64,000 bases of DNA from Granulicella sibirica. GTDB taxonomy: Bacteria; Acidobacteriota; Terriglobia; Terriglobales; Acidobacteriaceae. A model generated the notes under the pieces. The model was not told the origin of the DNA. It did no database searches and was given only the letters and a program-made list of their open reading frames with translations. Shown piece by piece: positions 17,317 through 25,619 of the stretch (position 1 is the first letter of the stretch; the number at the start of each line of letters is the position of its first letter). The stretch covers positions 372,001 through 436,000 of the forward strand of contig NZ_RDSM01000002.1 in NCBI RefSeq assembly GCF_004115155.1, read 5' to 3'. The translations under genes were made by a program, and so were the position numbers.

Positions 17317-17544
17317 ATGCTTCGATCTCTCCGATTTCTCTGGTTCGCGACGCGTGGCAACAGGCTTCGGCCATGGCGAAGTGCGTATCTGCGATGGCGT
17401 TTCGAGACGTATACGGGCAAGCGTGCGGAGACGGTGACGCTTGGTGACTTCTGGGGGCTGTTCCGCACGGAATGGAGGCAGTTGCTACACTTTCTGCGAT
17501 GGACAAGCGAGATTCAGGAGTACGCGGCATCGGGCAGGAACTAG
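17317..17544 (+). CDS. Small conserved basic protein
   Basis: 75 residues, strongly basic and rich in Trp, Phe and Arg (RSLRFLWFATRGNRLRPWRS near the N-terminus, FWGLFRTEWRQLLHFLRW near the C-terminus). No signal peptide and no recognised domain; the amphipathic helices suggest nucleic-acid or membrane contact, which is only a guess. I believe similar short proteins occur in other acidobacteria. It starts 14 bases after flgL with no clear promoter, so it may be co-transcribed, and its 3' end overlaps the start of the xylanase gene in another frame. Confidence 0.55.
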   Translation: MLRSLRFLWFATRGNRLRPWRSAYLRWRFETYTGKRAETVTLGDFWGLFRTEWRQLLHFLRWTSEIQEYAASGRN

Positions 17545-18707
17545 TTCACCGACAGACAGATGGGGAGGCGGCGCTGATTTCGAGGCGCCGTTTTCTGCGT
17601 TGGTCTGCGGGTGCCGGGGTGCTGCCGTTCGTGGGGTGTGGGCATCGCGCGGTGCGGGGTGGCGGGGTCCCGGTTGTGAGCTCGGTGACGAGCTCTTTGA
17701 AGGCGGCCGGTGCGGCGCATGGCCTGCTTGTCGGGTGTGCGGTGGATACGAGGGCGCTGCGGGCAGACACGGCGTATGCGGCCCTGGTGGCGGAGCAGGC
17801 GAGCATCGTCGTGGCCGAGAATGCGATGAAGTGGGGGGCGTTGCATCCGGCGCGGGACACCTATGACTTTGAACAGGCCGATTCTCTCGTGGCGTTTGCT
17901 GAAGGGCATCGCATCAAGGTGCGTGGGCATAACCTGTGCTGGCATCGCTATGTTCCGGAGTGGGTGATGAGACTGTCTCCGGGAGCACAGGCGAAGGGGG
18001 TCTTCGTGGAGCATATCGAGCGGGTTGCGGGGCGGTATGCGGGCCGGATGCACTCGTGGGATGTGGTGAATGAGGCCATCGAAGTGAAGGATGGGCGTGC
18101 GGATGGGATGCGGGTTTCGCCGTGGCTCTCGCTTGTGGGGGACGACTACATCGAGGTCGCGTTTCGTGCTGCGCGGGCGGCTGACCCGCAGGCTTTGCTG
18201 ACGTACAACGAGTATGGGATTGAGGGGGAGGATGAGGCTTCTTACAGGAAGCGGCGGGCTGTCTTGATGCTGCTGCGGAGGTTGAAAGCTCGGAACGTGC
18301 CGGTCGATGCGATGGGTGTGCAGTCGCATCTGTCGGCGGGCGATGCTTCCTATGGACCGGGGCTGAGAGGGTTTCTGAAGGATATGCGGGAACTTGATCT
18401 GCAAGTGTTTCTTACCGAGATGGATGTGAATGATCGCGCTCTGCCTGCTGATGTCGCGGTGAGGGACAAGGCTGTGGCTGGGGTGTATGGGCGTTATCTG
18501 GATCTTGTGCTGGCTGATCCGGCGGTGACGGCGGTGCTGACGTGGGGGATCACGGACCGGTATACGTGGCTGAATCATGAGGGGTCGCGGAAGGATCAGC
18601 TCTCCGAGCGGGCTCTCCCGTTCGATGTGGACTACCGGGGGAAAGAGGCGTTCGACGCGACGATTGATGCTATCGATCGCAGGCCGAAGGCCGGAGCGCG
18701 TGGGTGA
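17499..18707 (+). CDS. GH10 endo-1,4-beta-xylanase, Tat-exported lipoprotein
   Basis: About 402 residues. Cuts beta-1,4 links in xylan. GH10 signatures are clear: RGHNLCWHRYVPEWV, then WDVVNEAIE with the acid/base Glu at residue 192, and LTEMDVND with the nucleophile Glu at residue 307, plus LTWGITDRYTWL near the end. The N-terminus has a twin-arginine motif (SRRRFLRWSAGAG) and then FVGC, a likely lipobox, so the folded enzyme is probably exported by Tat and anchored to a membrane. The start is uncertain (ATG 17472 or 17499; neither has a good ribosome-binding site), and either choice overlaps the small upstream gene. Confidence 0.92.
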   Translation: MDKRDSGVRGIGQELVHRQTDGEAALISRRRFLRWSAGAGVLPFVGCGHRAVRGGGVPVVSSVTSSLKAAGAAHGLLVGCAVDTRALRADTAYAALVAEQASIVVAENAMKWGALHPARDTYDFEQADSLVAFAEGHRIKVRGHNLCWHRYVPEWVMRLSPGAQAKGVFVEHIERVAGRYAGRMHSWDVVNEAIEVKDGRADGMRVSPWLSLVGDDYIEVAFRAARAADPQALLTYNEYGIEGEDEASYRKRRAVLMLLRRLKARNVPVDAMGVQSHLSAGDASYGPGLRGFLKDMRELDLQVFLTEMDVNDRALPADVAVRDKAVAGVYGRYLDLVLADPAVTAVLTWGITDRYTWLNHEGSRKDQLSERALPFDVDYRGKEAFDATIDAIDRRPKAGARG

Positions 18708-18768
18708 TGTGCTTGCCTTATGATGAAGCAGTCGCGATGCGTCGCGACGTGAAGGGAATCGATACACA

Positions 18769-19458
18769 ATGGGTGATTGGACAAAGCTGACTGCGGCGGA
18801 TGGGCACGAGTTGAGCGCGTATGTGGCTACTCCTTCGGAGCCGCCCACGGGCGCGGTCATCGTGCTGCAGGAGATCTTCGGGATCAACGCGTATGTGCGG
18901 TCGGTGGTGGATGGATATGCGAAGGACGGCTTTCTGGTGATTGCGCCGGCGCTCTTCGATCGCTATGAACGTGGACTTGAACTGAAGTACGAGGGCGAGG
19001 ATCAGAAGAAGGCGTTCGAGCTATACGCGAAGCTCGATCCGAAGCTGGAGCTTCAGGATATCGCCGCAGCGTATGAGTTTGTGCAGAAGGCGGGGAAGGG
19101 AATCGGCGTGGTTGGTTTCTGCTATGGCGGCTTTCTGAGCTGGCTGACGGCGACGCGTGGCGAACAATACGGGATGAAGCCGGACTGCGTGGTTGGTTAC
19201 TACGCGGGTGGCATTGGCAAGGTCGCGAAGGAGCAGCCGAGCTGCCCGGTGATGCTGCATTTCGGAGCGGAGGATACGCATATCGGGCAGGATCAGATCG
19301 ACGCTGTGCGCGAGGCCCATCCGGATGTCGAGATTTATATTTACGAGGGTGCGGGGCACGCTTTCAACCGCGATGTCCATCCTCCGAGTTATAATGAAGG
19401 GGCCGCGCGGACTGCGCGCGCTCGTACTTTGGAGTTTCTCAAGACGCATATCTCCTAG
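18769..19458 (+). CDS. Dienelactone hydrolase family protein
   Basis: 229 residues, cytoplasmic alpha/beta hydrolase. The nucleophile elbow is GFCYGG with Cys at residue 118, the mark of dienelactone hydrolases (carboxymethylenebutenolidases). IVLQEIFGINAYVRSVVDGY contains the conserved Glu, FGAEDTHIG offers the Asp and GAGHAFN the His of the triad. Real substrates of these chromosomal copies are usually unknown. It stands alone after the xylanase with about 60 bases between them. A second, less similar member is at 24597-25355. Confidence 0.88.
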   Translation: MGDWTKLTAADGHELSAYVATPSEPPTGAVIVLQEIFGINAYVRSVVDGYAKDGFLVIAPALFDRYERGLELKYEGEDQKKAFELYAKLDPKLELQDIAAAYEFVQKAGKGIGVVGFCYGGFLSWLTATRGEQYGMKPDCVVGYYAGGIGKVAKEQPSCPVMLHFGAEDTHIGQDQIDAVREAHPDVEIYIYEGAGHAFNRDVHPPSYNEGAARTARARTLEFLKTHIS

Positions 19459-19542
19459 AATGTGGATCCGGCTGTTTAGGCCGGGGTTCTGTTCGACAGA
19501 CGCGACGGCTTCCCGAATGAGGCCGAACGTCGGGGCGTGCAA

Positions 19543-19571
19543 TTGCTCTGCTTTCCAAGCGGTGCTATCGT
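19543..19571 (+). promoter_or_regulatory. Possible sigma-70 promoter for rpsO
   Basis: TTGCTC, 17 bases, TATCGT, about 50 bases before the rpsO start. Each box matches four of six consensus positions. Proposed from sequence only. Confidence 0.35.
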
Positions 19572-19622
19572 TACGTTAGACACTATGTGAAGTGGACTAG
19601 AAGATCAGGAGTAGAAACTGCT

Positions 19623-19889
19623 GTGTTGGCACCCGTAAAGAAGACAGACATTATTGCAAAGTTCCGTACCCATGACTCCGACACCGGGAGCCCCGAGGTG
19701 CAGATCGCTATTTTGAGCGAGCGCATCGGCGAGTTGACGGAACATTTCAAGACGCACAAGAAGGACCATGGCTCGCGCCGTGGACTCCTGATGCTGGTCA
19801 GCAAGCGTCGCCGCCTGCTGGACTATCTGAAGAAGTGCGACTCGGACCGTTACCGCGACGTCATCGGCAAGCTCGGTATCCGCAAGTAG
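19623..19889 (+). CDS. rpsO: 30S ribosomal protein S15
   Basis: 88 residues, a normal length for S15, which binds 16S rRNA early in assembly. Conserved stretches are [39 protein letters not shown] and [16 protein letters not shown] 19623 is chosen because it gives the usual short M-L-A start; the AGGAG upstream is 12 bases away, longer than ideal, and an ATG at 19587 would add 12 residues not found in the family. It precedes pnp, the common order in bacteria. Confidence 0.97.
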   Translation: MLAPVKKTDIIAKFRTHDSDTGSPEVQIAILSERIGELTEHFKTHKKDHGSRRGLLMLVSKRRRLLDYLKKCDSDRYRDVIGKLGIRK

Positions 19890-19892
19890 TTT

Positions 19893-19917
19893 GGTGGGCC
19901 GGCCGGGCCGGTTCACC
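19893..19917 (+). terminator. Stem-loop after rpsO
   Basis: A ten-pair stem GGTGGGCCGG/CCGGTTCACC (two G-U pairs) with a CCGGG loop, three bases after the rpsO stop. No T-run follows (ATAAAACTT), so it may be a partial terminator or a 3'-end stabiliser letting some transcription continue into pnp. Confidence 0.55.
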
Positions 19918-19959
19918 ATAAAACTTCGGTCACCCGATCCTACCTTGGAAAAAAGCCTA

Positions 19960-19987
19960 GGAAGAGCAGCCCAGGAAGACCAGCCCT
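19960..19987 (+). repeat. Tandem 14-base repeat in rpsO-pnp gap
   Basis: GGAAGAGCAGCCCA followed at once by GGAAGACCAGCCCT (12 of 14 identical). Purine-rich GGAAGA cores resemble ribosome- or protein-binding sites. It lies just upstream of the large stem-loop. Confidence 0.5.
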
Positions 19988-20004
19988 ACATGGAAGCACG
20001 TCGT

Positions 20005-20081
20005 ACCCGCCATCCTTCGGCCAACTGCCCCGTACGGGATCTGACCAGATCCTGTCGTTGGAGCTGCTGATGATGGCGGGT
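20005..20081 (+). promoter_or_regulatory. Nested three-helix RNA structure in pnp leader
   Basis: Three coaxial helices can form. Helix 1 pairs 20005-20014 with 20072-20081 (A plus CCCGCCATC with GATGGCGGG plus T, ten pairs). Helix 2 pairs 20021-20025 with 20057-20061 (CCAAC/GTTGG). Helix 3 pairs 20036-20042 with 20047-20053 around a GACC loop (GGATCT/AGATCC plus a G-U). A competing small hairpin CCCGTACGGG overlaps helix 3. In Escherichia coli, pnp is autoregulated through a double-stranded leader cut by RNase III; this structure, 219 bases before pnp, is a candidate for the same kind of control. Pairing was worked out by eye. Confidence 0.6.
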
Positions 20082-20299
20082 CTGGATGGTGTTTTCCCTC
20101 CCCGCCCGCTCGCCGCGTACGCCGTTTCCGGCTCACGCGCTCCACAACCAGCCTTGAAAAGCGCTACCCGCACGCGGATTGTCTCGATGAGCCGCCAAAG
20201 CCGGGTTGCGCTTTGCTGCGTTCGGTAACGCGCCACTGGGCGCACGAGCGACGGGCTACCAAAGATCCCAAAGCGAAGAAAAAAGAGAAGAGGCAAACG
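20082..20299 (+). other. Remaining pnp leader, non-coding
   Basis: No convincing small gene on either strand; the long antisense frame here belongs to a run of shadow frames through pnp. One further hairpin, GCGCC-ACTG-GGCGC, is at 20230-20243. A purine-rich AAGAGAAGAGGCAAACG just before the pnp ATG supplies the ribosome-binding site. Confidence 0.5.
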
Positions 20300-22732
20300 A
20301 TGAAGCAGGACGTAACCGTAGAGCTTGCCGGCGGCAAGCAGATCAAATTTGAGACCGGGCGTATGGCCAAGCAGGCCCCCGGCGCAGCCTTCACGACAAG
20401 CGGCGATAACGCCGTGCTGGCAACGGCGACCTCTTCGCCGGACCCGAAGGAAGGCATCGACTTTTTCCCCCTCACCGTTGAGTACCGCGAGTTCACCTAT
20501 GCCGGTGGACGCATCCCGGGTGGGTTCATCAAGCGTGAAGGACGCCCGAGCGAGAAGGAGATCCTGACGAGCCGTCAGATCGATCGCCCGATTCGTCCTC
20601 TGTTCCCCGAGGCTTTTCGGAACGAGACACAGGTAGTTGCATTTGTGTACTCGGCTGACAAGGAAAACGATCCGGACGTGCTTGGCATCAACGGCGCGAG
20701 CTGCGCACTGGCGTTGAGCGACATCCCGTTTCACGGTCCTGTGGGCGCGGTGCGCATTGGCATCCTCGACGGCGAGTTCGTGGTGAACCCGACGTACGCG
20801 GAACGGGCAAAGAGCGCGCTGAACATCATGGTTGTCGGTACGAAGGACGGCATCGTGATGATCGAGTCGGGTGCGAAGGAGATCGAAGAGAGCCGCGTGG
20901 TCGACGCGATCGAGTTTGCGCATGAGGAGATCAAGAAGATCTGCGCAGGCATCGAGGATCTGGTCAGCCGCGCCGGTAAGGCGAAGAAGACGGTCTCCGC
21001 TGTGGAGACGGACTTCGACTATCTGAATGCGCTGACCGCGAAGGTTGGTGATCGTCTGAAGGATGCGCTGGATACGCAGAAGCATCCGAAGTTCGAGAGC
21101 TATGCGCTGGTGAAGGAGATCAAGGACGAGCTGAAGAAGGATCTTCCAGAAGGCGATCCTTCGGCTGGCAAGAAGCTGAGCAAGTACTACGAACTTCTGC
21201 GCGAGAACATTTTCCGCGAGCAGGTTCTGGATCAGCGGATTCGGCCGGATCATCGTGCGTTCGACCAGATTCGTGCGGTGACGGTTGAAGTCGGCGTGCT
21301 TCCCCGTGTGCACGGCTCGGCTCTATTTACGCGTGGCGAGACGCAGGCACTTGTGAGCGCAACGCTTGGTACGACGGACGACGCGCAACGGCTCGAGAGC
21401 TACGAGGGTGAGCAGAAGCGTCGCTTCATGCTGCACTACAACTTCCCTCCGTTCTCGGTGGGTGAGGTTGGGCGTATGACGGGTGTTGGCCGTCGCGAGA
21501 TCGGCCATGGCGCGCTGGCGTCGCGTGCGATCGAGGCTGTGCTGCCGGCTGAAGATGAGTCGCCGTACACGCTGCGCGTGGTGTCGGACATTCTTGAGTC
21601 GAATGGTTCGTCGTCGATGGCAACGGTATGCGGCGCTTCGCTCTCGCTGATGCAGGCTGGTATCCCGCTCAAGGGCGCGGTTGCTGGAGTGGCGATGGGC
21701 CTGGTGAAGGACGGCGACAAGTACGCCATCCTGACCGACATCGCGGGTGCGGAAGATCACTACGGCGATATGGACTTCAAGGTTGCGGGAACCCGCAAGG
21801 GAATTACCGCGCTGCAGATGGACATCAAGATCATGGGCATCACGCCGCAGATCATGCGGGAGGCGCTGGAGCAGGCGCGTGTCGGGCGGCTTTCGCTGCT
21901 CGACACGATGGACGCGACGATCTCGGGTGCAAGCGCAGAGAAGTCGCAGTTCGCTCCCCGGATCCATACGATCCAGATTCCTACGGACAAGATCCGCGAT
22001 CTGATCGGACCGGGCGGCAAGGTGATTCGTGGAATCATCGATGCGACCGGTGTAAAGATCGACGTGGACGATACGGGCCGGGTCAACGTGGCTTCGAGCG
22101 ACGCCGATGGTCTGGCGAAGGCGATCCAGATGATCAGCGATATCACGGCGGTTCCGGAGATCGGCAAGATCTACCTGGGCAAGGTAGTTCGCATTGCCGA
22201 GTTCGGCGCGTTCGTCGAGATCTTCCCGGGAACGGATGGCTTGCTGCACGTTTCCGAGATCGCGGAGCATCGCGTGAAGGAAGTGAAGGACGAGCTTCGT
22301 GAGGGCGATCAGATCCTGGTGAAGGTGCTGTCGATCGAAGGGAACCGCATCAAGCTTTCGCGTAAGGCTGTGCTGCGTGAGCAGAGGGCGAAGCTTGGTC
22401 TGCCTGAGGTTCCGCAGGACTCGGCGTATGGCGCGCCGGTCGAGCGTCCTGAGCCGAAGGATATGGCTGCCGAGGGCGACGCGGACGGTGACGATGACTT
22501 TGAAGGCGATGACGAGGATGGCGGCGATGAGCCGAACTTCAATCGTGCGGAGCCAGTCGTCGCGGGTGCGCCTGGAGCGCCGGTTCGTCCGGCTGGTGCG
22601 GGTGGACCTGGTGGAGATCGTCGTCCGGGTGGTGGAGATCGTCGTCGCCGCCGTGGTGGTCGTCGTCCGGGTGGTTCCGGTGGCGGGTCGCCGCAGGGTG
22701 GCGGTCAGCCCCAGGGCGGCGGCAATCGCTAG
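20300..22732 (+). CDS. pnp: Polyribonucleotide nucleotidyltransferase with acidic and Arg/Gly-rich tail
   Basis: 810 residues. PNPase degrades RNA from the 3' end with phosphate, in the degradosome or alone. Domains in order are the first RNase PH domain ([20 protein letters not shown] at the start), a linker helix domain, the second RNase PH domain ([20 protein letters not shown] and the catalytic-site region [19 protein letters not shown]), KH ([16 protein letters not shown]), and S1 ([20 protein letters not shown]). Enteric PNPase is about 711 residues; here about 90 extra residues follow S1, first very acidic ([15 protein letters not shown]), then Gly-Arg rich ([15 protein letters not shown]) and Gln-Gly rich. 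ATG 20300 fits the family start; the frame is open upstream to 20213. Confidence 0.97.
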   Translation: MKQDVTVELAGGKQIKFETGRMAKQAPGAAFTTSGDNAVLATATSSPDPKEGIDFFPLTVEYREFTYAGGRIPGGFIKREGRPSEKEILTSRQIDRPIRPLFPEAFRNETQVVAFVYSADKENDPDVLGINGASCALALSDIPFHGPVGAVRIGILDGEFVVNPTYAERAKSALNIMVVGTKDGIVMIESGAKEIEESRVVDAIEFAHEEIKKICAGIEDLVSRAGKAKKTVSAVETDFDYLNALTAKVGDRLKDALDTQKHPKFESYALVKEIKDELKKDLPEGDPSAGKKLSKYYELLRENIFREQVLDQRIRPDHRAFDQIRAVTVEVGVLPRVHGSALFTRGETQALVSATLGTTDDAQRLESYEGEQKRRFMLHYNFPPFSVGEVGRMTGVGRREIGHGALASRAIEAVLPAEDESPYTLRVVSDILESNGSSSMATVCGASLSLMQAGIPLKGAVAGVAMGLVKDGDKYAILTDIAGAEDHYGDMDFKVAGTRKGITALQMDIKIMGITPQIMREALEQARVGRLSLLDTMDATISGASAEKSQFAPRIHTIQIPTDKIRDLIGPGGKVIRGIIDATGVKIDVDDTGRVNVASSDADGLAKAIQMISDITAVPEIGKIYLGKVVRIAEFGAFVEIFPGTDGLLHVSEIAEHRVKEVKDELREGDQILVKVLSIEGNRIKLSRKAVLREQRAKLGLPEVPQDSAYGAPVERPEPKDMAAEGDADGDDDFEGDDEDGGDEPNFNRAEPVVAGAPGAPVRPAGAGGPGGDRRPGGGDRRRRRGGRRPGGSGGGSPQGGGQPQGGGNR

Positions 22733-22753
22733 ACTTTGGGAAACGGTACGTCG

Positions 22754-22785
22754 AAGGGCCATGCTTGCGCATGGCCCTTTTTCTT
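22754..22785 (+). terminator. Strong intrinsic terminator after pnp
   Basis: An 11-pair stem AAGGGCCATGC/GCATGGCCCTT with a TTGC loop, running into TTTTTCTT. It lies 21 bases past the pnp stop. Confidence 0.92.
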
Positions 22786-22816
22786 GCCTGGGTGTTTCCG
22801 GCTCGCGAGGTGAGGC

Positions 22817-23677
22817 GTGACGCGGCGGCAGGGGATCGGCTTCGTGTTGCTTTGCCTGTGGGCTTCGGCGGCCTGGTTCACGGTGGATCTGCTTCCGGGC
22901 CGGCTTGCGCTTATAAACGGGCAAGGATTGCATTTTTTCCTGATTGGTTTTCTGGCGATGCTGTACCAGGGACTGCGGCGGAGGCGGGGTCCTGGGGGCT
23001 TTGCGAGCGTAGTGCCGTGGGGTGTGGTGGGGGTGGGGTTGCTGGCGGTTCCGCTGGTTCTGCTCGACGCGGCACAGAGTATGAGTGCGTTGGTGCCGGG
23101 CGTTGTGGTCTTCGCGCTGATTCCGGTGGTAGTGGTTACAGGGGTTGGGAGGATGGCGCTGCTGGTTCCGGCGCTGGCTGGGGTGGCGGGTGTGCTGCTG
23201 CTGGTGCCCGCGCAGATGCCGGGGTCGCCGAGAGGGTGGGAAGGGCTGGGATTGACCGTGCTCGCGGCTGGAGTGACAGGCGCTTGTCTCGTGGTGCTGC
23301 CGCGCATGCTGCGTGGGGTGGAGACGGGGTGGGCCGTGGCGGTGATGTGCCTCGGGAGTGGGGTTGTGCTTGGCGGGGCGGGGGTGGCGGCTGGGGGGGA
23401 ATGGACGTGGGGTGCGGTTGGCGTTGAGATGGCGAGGGGGGTGCTGTTCGATCTGCCGGAGGTGGTTTTGCTGCTGTGGCTGGTGAAGGCGGTCGAGCCC
23501 TACCGGGTGGCGGCGCGTTACCTGGTGGCTCCGCTGTTTACCGTGATCGAAGGGTACGTCCTGCTGAAGCCGGGGTTGGATCTCCGAACCGGTGTGGGTG
23601 TGACGCTGCTGGCGGGGGGAGGCTGGTGGCTGCTAAGGGCGGAGGCAGAGGAGCCAGTGAGGCTGGGGCTGGTTTGA
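22817..23677 (+). CDS. Multi-span membrane protein, EamA/DMT-transporter-like
   Basis: 286 residues with about ten hydrophobic segments. The N-terminal part (FVLLCLWASAAWFTVDLLPG, then FFLIGFLAMLYQGLRRRRG) and the arrangement in two halves of about five spans resemble the drug/metabolite transporter superfamily, but I see no diagnostic motif and the substrate is unknown. The GTG start at 22817 follows a purine-rich GAGGTGAGGC. It has unusually biased composition (very rich in Gly, Val, Leu). It precedes a secreted-protein gene by 37 bases. Confidence 0.6.
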   Translation: MTRRQGIGFVLLCLWASAAWFTVDLLPGRLALINGQGLHFFLIGFLAMLYQGLRRRRGPGGFASVVPWGVVGVGLLAVPLVLLDAAQSMSALVPGVVVFALIPVVVVTGVGRMALLVPALAGVAGVLLLVPAQMPGSPRGWEGLGLTVLAAGVTGACLVVLPRMLRGVETGWAVAVMCLGSGVVLGGAGVAAGGEWTWGAVGVEMARGVLFDLPEVVLLLWLVKAVEPYRVAARYLVAPLFTVIEGYVLLKPGLDLRTGVGVTLLAGGGWWLLRAEAEEPVRLGLV

Positions 23678-23714
23678 ACTCGGCTTTACAGCGTGGCTGC
23701 TTTACACTCCTCGC

Positions 23715-24518
23715 GTGAGGTGGCTCATGCTCGCGAGGCTCTTTCGGTTTCGGCTTGCTGGTCTGACTGCGGCGGTTGGCATGTTCTTCGTTCTGGCGAT
23801 TGGTGCCAGGGCTCAGGAGGATGGAGGGTCGGCCTCGGGTGACGGGGGTGGGCAGGAGGTTCTGGAGAGCATCTTCGTTCCCTACGTGGCGCATGCGCCG
23901 TTCAGCCTGACGCTGGCGACCGAATGGCAGAGGCCCATCAGTAACGGCGGAACGTACACGGTGGTGAACTCTAGACCGATCCGGCGGGACGGTGCGGGGC
24001 GTATCTACCAGGAACGCTGGCTGCTCTCGCCGAAGGGAAGCGGTATTCCATCGCGGATGAGCTGGATTCAGATCGCCGATCCGGTTGCGCATACCTACTA
24101 TGAGTGCAGTCCGCGGCAGCATGTGTGCGAAGTGGAAACGCTGAACGACAATACGGCGCTTCGGCTGGATCCGAATCGGTTCAAGTCCGGGGATCTGCCC
24201 GACGGCAAGGGAACGCGGACGCATGAGGACCTGGGAGCGCAGACGTTAGCGGGGGTTCCGGTCCATGAGTATCGGGATACGACGACGATCAATCCGGGAG
24301 TGCTTGGAAACGATCAGCCGATGTCGACGATTCGACACTTCCGGTTCTCGGCGGAGCTTGGTCTGAATCTCACGTCGGTGGTGGAGACGCCGCGACTGGG
24401 GAAGCAGACGTTTACCGTGACCGAGATCAGTACGACGGAGCCGGATGCGCGGTTCTTTGCGCCGCCGGAAGGGTACAACGTTGTAGATCATCGTAAGCCG
24501 GTACAGCCGAAGGACTGA
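23715..24518 (+). CDS. Secreted protein of unknown function
   Basis: 267 residues. Residues 1-33 are a signal peptide (RFRLAGLTAAVGMFFVLAIG, cut after ARA). The mature part is beta-rich (APFSLTLATEWQRPI, YTVVNSRPIRRDGAGRIYQE, TLAGVPVHEYRDTTTINPGV), a pattern I associate with exported acidobacterial proteins of unknown role, perhaps lipoprotein-carrier-like sheets. Two Cys (in YECSPRQHVCEVE) may form a disulfide. The next gene, on the other strand, is convergent. Confidence 0.65.
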   Translation: MRWLMLARLFRFRLAGLTAAVGMFFVLAIGARAQEDGGSASGDGGGQEVLESIFVPYVAHAPFSLTLATEWQRPISNGGTYTVVNSRPIRRDGAGRIYQERWLLSPKGSGIPSRMSWIQIADPVAHTYYECSPRQHVCEVETLNDNTALRLDPNRFKSGDLPDGKGTRTHEDLGAQTLAGVPVHEYRDTTTINPGVLGNDQPMSTIRHFRFSAELGLNLTSVVETPRLGKQTFTVTEISTTEPDARFFAPPEGYNVVDHRKPVQPKD

Positions 24519-24541
24519 TCGGGGGGTTGAAGCGGGTGCCC

Positions 24542-24567
24542 GGGGAGTTGTGGCTGGCGAACTCCCC
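24542..24567. terminator. Hairpin between convergent genes
   Basis: GGGGAGTT and AACTCCCC around a ten-base loop, an eight-pair stem, between the convergent genes ending at 24518 and 24597. There is no T-run on either strand, so termination here is only a possibility. Confidence 0.4.
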
Positions 24568-24596
24568 AGGCATTCCGGGTGAACGAAGACTCGGGT

Positions 24597-25355
24597 TCAG
24601 ACGGCGTGATCGCCCTCGCTCAGGCGGCGGTGGAAGAAGTTGAAGACAAGTTGCATCATGCTGTGGGCGAGGTCGGGGTCGTAGCGGATGCCTTCGTCGC
24701 GGAGAAAGGCATGGGCTCCGTTGACTTCGATCCAACTCATGCGGGTTCCGGCCTGGTTGAGACGGGCCTGGATGGCGGTGCGGCCTTCGAGGGAGACGTG
24801 GGGATCCTGGCGGCCCCAGACCATGAAGAGCTCGCCCTTGATGTCTTCGGTGCGGACGAGGGAGTCGTCGTGCATGCCGGCGCCGAGGGTGGCCTTGTGG
24901 AGGTCGGTGGCGTAGAAGCAAACGGTTCCGAGGACCTCGGGGTTGAAGGCGGCGCGGAAGGCGAGATGGCCTCCGATGCAGATGCCCATGACGCCGATCT
25001 TGCCGTTGCAGTCGGGGCGGGAGAGAAAGTGGTCGACGACGGCGCGGGAGTCGGCATCATAGCCGGCAATGGTCTTGGTCGTCTTGAGGGCGTTGCCGCG
25101 ATCGGAGCCGGCCTGGTCGTAGGGGAAGATCTCTCCGGCGGGGACGAACTCGTGGTAGATCTCTGGGACGGCGACGATGAAGCCGTGACCTGCGAGCATG
25201 GCTGCCGTGCGGCGGATGGGGGCGGTGACCTGGAAGATCTCGGAGTAGAGGAGGATGGCGGGATAGCGGCCGGGCGCGGCGGGCTTGAGGATGTGGGTGC
25301 GCATGAGCCCGTTCGGTGTTTCGAGGTCGACGTAGTCGCCGTTCGTGATGATCAT
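24597..25355 (-). CDS. Dienelactone hydrolase family protein
   Basis: 252 residues. The ATG at 25355 has AGGAG four bases upstream and starts the family-like MIITNGDYVDLETPNGLMRT; the frame is open 135 bases further without good protein sequence. The elbow GICIGG has the Cys nucleophile of dienelactone hydrolases, with LLYSEIFQVTAPIRRTAAML near the N-terminus (the conserved Glu) and NGAHAFLRDEG near the C-terminus (the His). The likely role is hydrolysis of small lactones or esters, substrate unknown. It is separated from the other family member in the window by unrelated genes. Confidence 0.88.
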   Translation of the reverse strand: MIITNGDYVDLETPNGLMRTHILKPAAPGRYPAILLYSEIFQVTAPIRRTAAMLAGHGFIVAVPEIYHEFVPAGEIFPYDQAGSDRGNALKTTKTIAGYDADSRAVVDHFLSRPDCNGKIGVMGICIGGHLAFRAAFNPEVLGTVCFYATDLHKATLGAGMHDDSLVRTEDIKGELFMVWGRQDPHVSLEGRTAIQARLNQAGTRMSWIEVNGAHAFLRDEGIRYDPDLAHSMMQLVFNFFHRRLSEGDHAV

Positions 25356-25540
25356 GATGCTCCTAAGAGATTGGGCGGAGGGTTCGCCGGGTTTGAGGAA
25401 GGCTAGTGGGATGATAGCGCCTTGGCCAAAGGGTTTGAGGCAGGGAGCGGGGCATGGTTGCCTTGAGTCTTGAATGAAGGGCAGTCGCACGGTTGATTTT
25501 GAAGGGTAGCGGTGACGTTATCGGTAACGAAATGAGTGAT

Positions 25541-25570
25541 TTGCATGGGTTAGTTGAAGCGGTTCATACT
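25541..25570 (+). promoter_or_regulatory. Possible sigma-70 promoter for inositol-phosphate synthase
   Basis: TTGCAT, 18 bases, CATACT, about 50 bases before the ATG at 25620. Both boxes match four of six consensus positions. Proposed from sequence alone. Confidence 0.3.
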
Positions 25571-25619
25571 GAGTCGTCCGCACCCCGGACTATCGCTTTT
25601 ATGAAGGGTCACACCACGC

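Noticed and set aside
19940..21313. Long open frame antisense to pnp and its leader
   Set aside because: Arg/His/Leu-rich translation typical of a shadow of a GC-rich gene; pnp is unmistakable on the other strand.
21323..22933. Second long frame antisense to pnp
   Set aside because: Same reasons; it also runs across the pnp terminator.
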